The notes under the pieces were generated by a model. The model saw only the letters and a program-made list of their open reading frames with translations, did not search any database and had not been told where the DNA came from. A DNA stretch of 33,016 nucleotides from a virus. Position numbers and translations under genes: made by a program. Below, in pieces: positions 27,769 to 33,016 of this stretch (the stretch's first letter is position 1; every line of letters begins with the position of its first letter). The stretch lies in the IMG/VR virus record IMGVR_UViG_3300044732_000869, positions 1 through 33,016 of that record. One strand, written 5' to 3'.

Positions 27769-28960
27769 TTTATGTGTCTTACCTTTTAATAGCATAAGCA
27801 TAGATGCAGTCGGGCAATTTAGAGCTTGTTGTAGCAGTGGAACCAATGGATTCAAATTATATGCCAAGGATTTAACTCCTGAAGAATTCATTAATAATAA
27901 AAAAATTGTAGAACTAAGACAGGATTTTTTAAATGGACAAAAGCCTAGTAACTGTGATCGATGCTGGAACATGGAGGCTATCGGGAATCCTAGTTTTAGA
28001 CACGTAGCAAATGAAAATCAATCTTATGGAATAAAAAATAACAAGACGATTGAATTTAAAAGTCACATAGGTTTTGAAAATATACAGTATCTTGATATTA
28101 CACTAGGAAATAAATGTAATCTCGCCTGTCGAATGTGCAGTCCTTATAGCAGTTCTTTAGTTGCCAAACAATGGAATATCATTAATAAATCACAGGGTCA
28201 CAAGGAAATCATCGAATTTGATAGATCTACCAAAGACAAAATACTTGACACAATCAACAAATCTGTTAACTTAACAGAAATATACATGTTGGGAGGAGAA
28301 CCACTGGTATCTGAATTTCACGATGAGATTGTTGAACTGCTCATTGCGAACGGTAGATCAAAAAATTTAATCTTGCATTACAATACAAACCTACAAATTG
28401 ATGCTGAACGTAAATTAGAAGTATGGGAAAAATTTAGAAATATAGATTTAAGCATCAGTATAGACGGCCATGGTGATACTTATGAGTATATAAGGTGGCC
28501 TGGAAATTGGGCTAAATTACATAAAAATATAAACCTTGTAATTGATTATTCTAAACAGAATAAGAATATACTACCTGGAATAGCCACCACTGTGCAAAAT
28601 TTAAATGTTGATAACTTAGACCAACTTATTGATAGCATGCATGAACTATCAGATAATAAACTCAGCTTTTATTTTATTCCGGTAGTTCAATTCAATGAGC
28701 TTGACATAACACCCTTGCATGTTTTGGAAGAGTCACACAGCAAATTACAAAAGTATAGAAATACATCGTTGCATCGAGCAGATGAATTATTAAATATGAT
28801 TAAGGAAGCAATAGATAAATCTAAAAATGTGGACTCTAAAAGGGTGGTCGAATTTTTTAAAATGCAAAAAAACTATGATATGATACGTAATCAAAATTTA
28901 TTCAAAATCAAACCTCATTTTATAGAATACGCAAAACAATTCAAGGTAAACACATGGTAA
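27761..28960 (+). CDS. radical-SAM protein with N-terminal auxiliary cysteines, 399 aa
   Basis: ATG 27761 is chosen because AAGGA at 27751-27755 lies five bases upstream and the protein then begins MNNLCVLPFNSISIDAVG, the auxiliary-cluster opening. The frame stays open up to 27701 but that part only overlaps the previous gene. Auxiliary Cys are C5, C23/C24 (RACC) and C65/C68 (CDRCW). The core is C119-x3-C123-x2-C126 (CNLACRMCSPYSSS), with IYMLGGEPLVSE after it. The N-terminal opening is most like that of the gene at 25331. It overlaps the upstream gene by eight and the downstream SGNH-like gene by seven bases. Radical-SAM identity is clear; the target is not. Confidence 0.85.
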   Translation: MNNLCVLPFNSISIDAVGQFRACCSSGTNGFKLYAKDLTPEEFINNKKIVELRQDFLNGQKPSNCDRCWNMEAIGNPSFRHVANENQSYGIKNNKTIEFKSHIGFENIQYLDITLGNKCNLACRMCSPYSSSLVAKQWNIINKSQGHKEIIEFDRSTKDKILDTINKSVNLTEIYMLGGEPLVSEFHDEIVELLIANGRSKNLILHYNTNLQIDAERKLEVWEKFRNIDLSISIDGHGDTYEYIRWPGNWAKLHKNINLVIDYSKQNKNILPGIATTVQNLNVDNLDQLIDSMHELSDNKLSFYFIPVVQFNELDITPLHVLEESHSKLQKYRNTSLHRADELLNMIKEAIDKSKNVDSKRVVEFFKMQKNYDMIRNQNLFKIKPHFIEYAKQFKVNTW

Positions 28961-29796
28961 AACTTACTATCAAAGAAAATACATTTAATGTAAAAAGAAT
29001 CGTAGCATTCGGTTGCAGTTTTACAGCCGGGACCGAAATACTAGATTATCAATTAAATCCCTATTTTGTAGATTTAAAAAATAAATTAGATGCGTATCAG
29101 TGGTGGGAAAAACTTAAAAAAGATCCAGATCAGATGAAGCTACAGCTAGAAATTCGAAAACAAGAACCCAACCATTCTTGGCCGGCACATCTAGCTTCTT
29201 ACTTGGGTGTGAACTTTATAAATTATGCAAAGCCTGGTAATAGTAATGAACTCATGTGTTGGCAGATAGAACAAAAATTAAATTCGGGAGAAATTACCGA
29301 TGACGATTTAATTTTGGTCGGAACAACCGGAACCCAGCGATCTATGTTTTTCTCTAGTACCTATCCAGAACCTGTGCCGTTTTTACTTTCAAATATCGAA
29401 TCGTACAAAGTCGAACTATCAGAACATATAACAAAATATTTCACAGACGATAGACTCTTGTGGAATTATTATAGAGATTTAAAAGTATTCGAATCAATAA
29501 AACAGAAAATAAATGGCAGATTGTTTGTGATCCCTATGGAACAAATTCGTGAAGAATTATGTCTTTGGCCCAGCACACACGCTTACGGCACATATCGGGT
29601 AGCGTCACTTGAGAATGCTTTATTTTTTAACAAAATAATAAATCAATTACATAATTCTCAACTATTTGCAACTACAGATTGTTGTTTATACGATTTTAAA
29701 ACGGAAAAAACTACATTACCACATGGACATTTAAATGAGGATGCTCATAAATCTTTCGCCGAACAGCTTTACAAAGAGCATGTTATTATCAACTAA
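28954..29796 (+). CDS. SGNH-hydrolase-like protein, 280 aa
   Basis: Residues 15-26 read RIVAFGCSFTAG, a GxSxTxG-like block I with S22 the likely nucleophile. INYAKPGNSNELM gives a G-N-S-N element, DDLILVGTTGTQRSMFF corresponds to the third block, and HGHLNEDAHKSFAEQLY near the C-terminus has the His-rich end where the catalytic dyad is expected. This is a different branch from the other SGNH-like protein at 23289 (GCSFTAG instead of GDSFSM). It is the last gene of the late + strand run, and its stop lies 22 bases before the convergent methyltransferase gene. Acyl-ester hydrolysis or transfer on a glycan is the likely type of reaction; phage relatives of this type are often not characterised. 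Confidence 0.65.
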   Translation: MVKLTIKENTFNVKRIVAFGCSFTAGTEILDYQLNPYFVDLKNKLDAYQWWEKLKKDPDQMKLQLEIRKQEPNHSWPAHLASYLGVNFINYAKPGNSNELMCWQIEQKLNSGEITDDDLILVGTTGTQRSMFFSSTYPEPVPFLLSNIESYKVELSEHITKYFTDDRLLWNYYRDLKVFESIKQKINGRLFVIPMEQIREELCLWPSTHAYGTYRVASLENALFFNKIINQLHNSQLFATTDCCLYDFKTEKTTLPHGHLNEDAHKSFAEQLYKEHVIIN

Positions 29797-29818
29797 CCAG
29801 AATAGAGAAATTGTTCTG

Positions 29819-30469
29819 CTATAATTTAATTAATGGATTTGTTATTATTGCACATAGATCAAGTTTCCAGAGTCCGTTGTGTTCGATATTAAAATAGACT
29901 AATTCTAAATGATGTTCTTTGGCAAATCTGTTGGCACACTTGTTAATATGTTCATACATACAATCGTCGACAAATATAATACCGGGCTTCATGTTCGCAT
30001 AACAATATTCTAAGTCAGTTTTTAAAACTTCGTCCTTATGGCTACCATCGAGTATTATACAACTCATTTGAGAAATATCAACATTATGCACTACATCTGT
30101 AATTAACGTAATATTATCGCACTCTTTTTTATACAATTTTTGAATATGTCTAAAAGATGCGGGCTCTAACATAAGTTCGGGATACTTCGATCGTAGGTGC
30201 ATTAAATGATCTGAGAGACCTTTCATTGCGAAGTATTCTTCAAAGTTGCTAGGGTCAACGGTTGTTATTGAATTGCTTGGGAATTCTTTTGCTAGTATAT
30301 ATGTAGTGCCGCCTGCAAATGTTCCAATTTCTAATATTTGTGTTAACTTATAATCATTGATTGCTTTGATAATAGGTGTTAACTTATTCATGGGCATCAA
30401 CGACATTGGTCGAGATGTTAAAATCTCTATTACTTCTTTTTCTACAGATGAATCATCGACTCTATACAT
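29819..30469 (-). CDS. class I SAM-dependent methyltransferase
   Basis: About 216 residues if begun at the ATG ending at 30469 (MYRVDDSSVEKEV); a TTG at 30484 would add five residues, and neither has a clear ribosome binding site. ILEIGTFAGGTTYILAKEF is motif I, the S-adenosylmethionine-binding loop; ITTVDPS has the acidic residue after strand 2, IILDGSH lies near strand 4, and PGIIFVDDCMY corresponds to motif VI with a DD pair. This pattern fits O-methyltransferases of the Methyltransf_24 or catechol type, often acting on small metabolites or sugars. It is the last gene of the - strand run and converges on the SGNH-like gene. It could belong functionally with the glycan-modifying cluster, which the sequence does not prove. 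Confidence 0.75.
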   Translation of the reverse strand: MYRVDDSSVEKEVIEILTSRPMSLMPMNKLTPIIKAINDYKLTQILEIGTFAGGTTYILAKEFPSNSITTVDPSNFEEYFAMKGLSDHLMHLRSKYPELMLEPASFRHIQKLYKKECDNITLITDVVHNVDISQMSCIILDGSHKDEVLKTDLEYCYANMKPGIIFVDDCMYEHINKCANRFAKEHHLELVYFNIEHNGLWKLDLCAIITNPLIKL

Positions 30470-30497
30470 AAGTAAATCTAACAATGCTTTTAATCAT

Positions 30498-30803
30498 CTA
30501 GAACAATTTATTAGTTTCGCTGGCAATATCAGTTTTCAAGCGGGTCACATCAACTTTAAAATCGATCTTTTTGATTTCATCCTTGTATTCTTGGAGTGTG
30601 TTAAGCAATACGTCAGCGATGCTTTCGGAAGTTTGTTTAGTCAATTCATTTTTTACATCGATTTCCCATACTCTGCCATCTATAAAATCCAGTCGTACTG
30701 AATCCAGATAGGCTACCGGCATGGTATTCATGTAGAGATCTTCAAAAACCTCCGGCCATTCTTTTACAAGATGGCGCGGAGGTTTGAACAAGGGATTAGG
30801 CAT
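30498..30803 (-). CDS. small conserved protein of unknown function, 101 aa
   Basis: Starts ATG 30801-30803, overlapping the end of the upstream gene by eight bases, as often in T4-like phages. The N-terminus reads MPNPLFKPPRHLVKEWPEVF followed by YMNTMPVAYLDSVRLDF; the rest is charged and mainly helical (NTLQEYKDEIKKIDFKVDV, then TRLKTDIASETNKLF). The Lys/Glu/Asp-rich second half could form a coiled coil. There is no membrane segment or metal-binding motif. The next gene downstream, a methyltransferase, begins 28 bases further along. I recognise the opening as typical of small proteins in aquatic T4-like phages but know of no function. Confidence 0.68.
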   Translation of the reverse strand: MPNPLFKPPRHLVKEWPEVFEDLYMNTMPVAYLDSVRLDFIDGRVWEIDVKNELTKQTSESIADVLLNTLQEYKDEIKKIDFKVDVTRLKTDIASETNKLF

Positions 30804-31446
30804 CAGCAGTTTCTTCTACCTTTTTAACTTTTTTAACAGTGGGATCGAGTTCTTCCGCTTCTTTGCGTAATCTTGCTGCTTCTTTATACATAGCATCAGC
30901 TTGGCTACGATATGATTTTGCTAGATCCTTGTCAGTTAGTACAGCATCGGTTGCGGCCTGCGCTCGTATAGGAGCAGGTATATCTGAATCTACCGCAGGA
31001 ATCGTATCATTTACTGTGGCTGCATTTTTAACTTCAGCTTTAGCAGACGGAGCACCTGCTACAAATGTGCATAGATCATCTACGGTGCAGTTTTTCTGTT
31101 CTGCTATCAGCGTGTTAAGATTAGCCAACAGCACAGTATCGTTGGTAGTAGGTGTCATCATTACAGCATCTGTGGCTACTTTAATCAATCTGCCATCTGC
31201 TTGCATGGCCCGCAACATAGGTCTACCATCCGGGAATGGGCGTATGTGCATGATTTCGCCAAACTCAAATGCATCCTGCGCTTGTTCTGTTTCTACCAAA
31301 GTCATAATCGAATCATGATATTGATCTGGCAGTTGAGCTACAGGTAATACTAGAGCCATGTTTGACTCTCCGGGCAACGTTCTAAACACTACCAATACCT
31401 TGGCACCTGTGTTTTGAATTCTACCTATGTGTTTAAGGCTTTTCAT
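30796..31446 (-). CDS. conserved protein of unknown function, 216 aa, with Ala/Lys-rich C-terminus
   Basis: The start ATG follows AAGGA in the end of the upstream gene, so the two are coupled. The N-terminal 130 residues look like a compact beta/alpha domain (LKHIGRIQNTGAKVLVVFRT, then LPGESNMALVLPVAQL, and later MHIRPFPDGRPMLRAM); the C-terminal third is Ala/Lys/Glu-rich, with KAEVKNAATVND and many charged residues, probably disordered or coiled. It ends KKVKKVEETADA. No enzymatic motif is evident. The conserved domain and the tight packing with its neighbours suggest a phage morphogenesis or replication accessory protein, but I do not recognise a family and assign no function. Confidence 0.65.
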   Translation of the reverse strand: MKSLKHIGRIQNTGAKVLVVFRTLPGESNMALVLPVAQLPDQYHDSIMTLVETEQAQDAFEFGEIMHIRPFPDGRPMLRAMQADGRLIKVATDAVMMTPTTNDTVLLANLNTLIAEQKNCTVDDLCTFVAGAPSAKAEVKNAATVNDTIPAVDSDIPAPIRAQAATDAVLTDKDLAKSYRSQADAMYKEAARLRKEAEELDPTVKKVKKVEETADA

Positions 31447-31686
31447 TTAGGCTTCCTTTTTAGATACAGCTTCAAGGAAGGAATTTAGTTTGTTGAAACT
31501 TTTACCAACTGCTTCCAATTCTGCTGCTTTGAACGCTCCTCTGCTTGTTGCAACTTCGATGATATTTTTCACAGCTAGCAGATCGCTGATATTTAAATCA
31601 GGACCTTGTGCTGCTGGTGTATCTGTTGCCGCAGGCGCTGCTTCGGCTGGTGTCTCTACGACTTGTTTGTTAACTTCTTCTGACAT
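31447..31686 (-). CDS. small protein of unknown function, 79 aa, Ala/Pro-rich N-terminus
   Basis: The strong ribosome binding site TAAGGAGA at 31692-31699 lies five bases upstream of the ATG at 31686-31684, giving a start MSEEVNKQVVE. An ATG at 31710 would add eight residues but lacks such a site and overlaps the upstream gene's coding part. The N-terminal half is low complexity (AEAAPAATDTPAAQGPDL), probably a disordered linker; the C-terminal half looks helical with EVATSRGAFKAAELEAVGKS and FNKLNSFLEAVSKKEA. No catalytic motif is seen. Gene order suggests expression with the neighbours on the same strand. Confidence 0.7.
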   Translation of the reverse strand: MSEEVNKQVVETPAEAAPAATDTPAAQGPDLNISDLLAVKNIIEVATSRGAFKAAELEAVGKSFNKLNSFLEAVSKKEA

Positions 31687-31955
31687 TAGTTTCTCCTTAG
31701 GTGTGGGCATGCAAGCATGAAATAGGTTAATTCTTTTTGATCTTCGAAACCTACAAAATGTGAAGATCTCAAATTTCCACTCTTATCCAGAGCAGGCTTT
31801 TTACAGATATAATATCTGCCTTTGAGCTTGATCTTGATCCAGTCTTCAATGCCTTCAAATATCTCAGAATCTGTGATATTCAATTCAGTGAAATGTGGAG
31901 CTACAGTCTTCAGCTTGCGCTGTTGTAGTACGTCCATTGGATTAAGGTCAAACAT
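31686..31955 (-). CDS. small conserved protein of unknown function, 89 aa
   Basis: Begins MFDLNPMDVLQQRKLKTVAP; an internal ATG at residue 7 (31937) is an alternative start. The rest contains beta-strand-like segments (IEDWIKIKLKGRYYICKKPA) and ends ELTYFMLACPHLRRN. It has two Cys and no metal-binding spacing. A perfect late-promoter octamer ends only eight bases before ATG 31955, which would leave almost no leader; the internal start would leave about 20 bases. The gene ends as TAATG with the next. It looks like a single compact domain with a real coding pattern, but I do not recognise it. Confidence 0.65.
   Translation of the reverse strand: MFDLNPMDVLQQRKLKTVAPHFTELNITDSEIFEGIEDWIKIKLKGRYYICKKPALDKSGNLRSSHFVGFEDQKELTYFMLACPHLRRN
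31692..31699 (-). promoter_or_regulatory. strong ribosome binding site (TAAGGAGA)
   Basis: Sits inside the end of the 89-residue gene, whose TAA stop overlaps the next ATG as TAATG. It fixes the start of the 79-residue gene at 31686. Confidence 0.75.
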
Positions 31956-31963
31956 AGTGAAAA

Positions 31964-31971
31964 TATTTATA
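31964..31971 (-). promoter_or_regulatory. T4-type late promoter on the - strand (perfect TATAAATA)
   Basis: A perfect octamer, read on the - strand, in the 24-base gap between the 132- and 89-residue genes. It points toward the run of small genes and the methyltransferase. Its closeness to ATG 31955 is unusual. Confidence 0.6.
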
Positions 31972-31979
31972 CGGTGGGA

Positions 31980-32378
31980 TTATTTGGGGGTGGATTCTTG
32001 GCTAAGTCTTTTGCTCATGGCTCTGTTGTGCCCTAGCTTTCTAACATCTCCACTGAGCAGATACAGTTCAAAAGCAGCTTTTTCTTTCATTACTATGATG
32101 TGTTTTTTATTGACAAAAAATGGTGAATCAATATAATTATCTAACCAAAGTAGCACTTGCGGAGTAAATGCAAATTCTTTGGGAAACTCTATCTTGTAAG
32201 TTTTTATTTTAGCATACTCTTCAATGAATTCCAAGGCCTGGTCAGTCAATCTCAATCCTCCTTGTTTTTTATTTCTAAAACTCCACCACCATAAGGCTTT
32301 ATAGTCTTTGATATTTTTTTCATTGACGGGTAGTTCTGCTGCCTGTAAGAACGCCTTGGTATAGGCATCTTTGTTCAT
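31980..32378 (-). CDS. conserved protein of unknown function, 132 aa
   Basis: Starts with ATG 32376-32378, one base after the stop of the upstream gene (GAAGAG about ten bases upstream). The first half is helical (DAYTKAFLQAAELPVNEKN) with an aromatic patch YKALWWWSFRNKKQGGLRLT; the second half has LLWLDNYIDSPFFVNKKHII followed by VMKEKAAFELYLLSGDVRKL. The DSPFFVNKK stretch reminds me of small conserved proteins in T4-like aquatic phages, without a known function. There is no membrane segment. Its C-terminal tail (RLSQESTPK) is polar. Confidence 0.68.
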   Translation of the reverse strand: MNKDAYTKAFLQAAELPVNEKNIKDYKALWWWSFRNKKQGGLRLTDQALEFIEEYAKIKTYKIEFPKEFAFTPQVLLWLDNYIDSPFFVNKKHIIVMKEKAAFELYLLSGDVRKLGHNRAMSKRLSQESTPK

Positions 32379-32379
32379 A

Positions 32380-32664
32380 TCATTTAATCTCTTCGCCAGA
32401 GGTGAGTTTGAAAACTGCGAAGTCTTTGGTCTTAAACAGTCTGTTCAATTTTTTAGCAAGATTGTGTGCGTGACCGGGATTTGAAAATGAAACTTTTTTA
32501 TATTTTGGTCCCGGATAGCTGGCTACAAGACTACCGCTTTTGAGATTGAATGGTTGGCCGTTATAGAACACAGCCCAGATAGCTTCCGAGTCAAGAATCT
32601 GCTCAATCTTGTAGGTTTCCTTACTAGCATATTCTAAAAGAATTTTTGGTTTGGGTCTGCTCAT
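32380..32664 (-). CDS. small conserved protein of unknown function, 94 aa
   Basis: A basic protein beginning MSRPKPKILLEYASKETYKI, then IWAVFYNGQPFNLKSGSLVA and SFSNPGHAHNLAKKLNRLF, ending in KLTSGEEIK. Many Lys and an alternation of strand-like and helix-like stretches are seen; a nucleic-acid-binding role is possible but not shown. Its ATG (32662-32664) lies at the base of an inverted repeat whose loop contains AGGAA, so start-codon access could be controlled. A CATAAATA box is 28 bases upstream. It precedes the 132-residue gene by one base. Confidence 0.66.
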   Translation of the reverse strand: MSRPKPKILLEYASKETYKIEQILDSEAIWAVFYNGQPFNLKSGSLVASYPGPKYKKVSFSNPGHAHNLAKKLNRLFKTKDFAVFKLTSGEEIK

Positions 32665-32692
32665 ATACGTGTTCCTAATTAACCACGTATAT
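32663..32692 (-). promoter_or_regulatory. inverted repeat (hairpin) over a start codon with ribosome binding site in loop
   Basis: Nine-base arms at 32663-32671 and 32684-32692 (ATATACGTG pairing with CACGTATAT) flank a 12-base loop. On the - strand mRNA the loop carries AGGAA, a plausible ribosome binding site, and the 3' arm runs into the ATG of the 94-residue gene. The perfect arms make it a candidate RNA switch or protein-binding operator. Confidence 0.45.
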
Positions 32693-32699
32693 ATTTATG
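32692..32699 (-). promoter_or_regulatory. possible T4-type late promoter (CATAAATA)
   Basis: Read on the - strand, CATAAATA matches 7 of 8 positions and ends 28 bases before the ATG of the 94-residue gene, in the 42-base gap between genes. One base overlaps the hairpin arm. Confidence 0.4.
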
Positions 32700-32706
32700 T
32701 TTTTTT

Positions 32707-32955
32707 TTAGAACTGACCGCCGTCGAATTTAACGTCTATTTGTGTAGTAGATTCTTTGATTACTGCCAGCATTTGATGTATTTCGCTAACAGTTTTACCT
32801 AACTTCGCAGTCATCAGTGCTAACTCTGCAGTTAGTTCACGTGCTTCTTGTAAACTCATACGTATTTCTTTCTGCTGGCTACGTTCTGCCACCTGAGTGC
32901 GTTGGATAAGCTTCTGTATAGTTGGTAATGTATCTGGTAAGTTATTTTGTGACAT
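32707..32955 (-). CDS. small coiled-coil-like protein, 82 aa
   Basis: Begins MSQNNLPDTLPTIQKLIQR and continues as an almost uninterrupted helix with Leu/Ile/Met at regular spacing (SLQEARELTAELALMTAKL, then GKTVSEIHQMLAVIKES), ending in a short polar tail. This is a typical small helical coiled coil, perhaps oligomeric. The ATG overlaps the end of the upstream gene by 14 bases. No catalytic residue or domain is recognisable. It could be a small scaffold or regulatory protein, but that is only a suggestion. Confidence 0.66.
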   Translation of the reverse strand: MSQNNLPDTLPTIQKLIQRTQVAERSQQKEIRMSLQEARELTAELALMTAKLGKTVSEIHQMLAVIKESTTQIDVKFDGGQF

Positions 32956-33016
32956 TAGCCAATACCTGTTTCATTTCTAGATCAGTCTTGAATGGTCCTT
33001 TGTAAGCATATCTTTC
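32942..33016 (-). CDS. C-terminal end of a gene cut by the right window edge
   Basis: On the - strand one frame stays open from the window edge for 24 codons (ERYAYKGPFKTDLEMKQVLA followed by NVTK) and stops at 32942-32944, overlapping the next gene's ATG by 14 bases. The other two - frames contain stops within about 40 bases. The overlap style matches its neighbours, so it is probably the end of a real gene. Too little remains to name it. Confidence 0.5.
   Translation of the reverse strand, partial: ERYAYKGPFKTDLEMKQVLANVTK

Noticed and set aside
29798-29818. Possible bidirectional terminator between the convergent genes
   Set aside because: Only a five-base pair of arms (CAGAA/TTCTG) with an 11-base loop and no convincing T-run; too weak.
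30839-31318. 159-codon open frame on the + strand opposite the 216-aa gene
   Set aside because: It is antisense to a well-supported gene, is Ser/Ala-rich with no domain, and its gene context is wrong.

Overview
The window is a 33-kb piece of a tailed-phage genome, most likely a T4-like (myovirus) phage of an aquatic bacterium. The evidence is the AT-rich sequence, densely packed and often overlapping genes, T4-type late-promoter octamers (TATAAATA and close variants), a very large virion protein followed by a run of tail-fibre paralogues, and a block of small genes on the other strand. I see no tRNA, rRNA, CRISPR array, insertion sequence or integrase. No stretch over 300 bases lacks a gene. 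The host cannot be named from the sequence alone.

Region 1 (1-15975, + strand) is a virion structural block. It begins inside a giant baseplate or tail-fibre-type protein that is cut by the left edge. A 216-residue conserved structural-type protein follows, then four tail-fibre paralogues sharing an N-terminal module but carrying different C-terminal ends (collar-type in the first, a YADLAE module in the last two). Two further paralogous, probably virion, proteins with Pro-rich C-terminal linkers close the block.

Region 2 (16000-29796, + strand) is the most interesting part. A perfect TATAAATA and a strong ribosome binding site start a run of 13 genes, nearly all overlapping by 4 to 28 bases. 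They encode a small unknown protein, two GT-A-like glycosyltransferases (DxD motifs), a second unknown protein, two members of another glycosyltransferase family (one carrying five degenerate repeats before its catalytic domain), five radical-SAM enzymes and two SGNH-hydrolase-like proteins. Four of the five radical-SAM proteins carry their auxiliary-cluster cysteines in front of the CX3CX2C core, the reverse of the usual SPASM/twitch order. Late expression beside the tail fibres suggests that the cluster decorates virion parts or alters surface glycans. That role is inference.

Region 3 (29819-33016, - strand) converges on region 2. It holds a class I methyltransferase and six small genes with no recognised function, plus the end of a further gene cut by the right edge. 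Two late-promoter-like boxes and a hairpin that would place a ribosome binding site in its loop lie among them.
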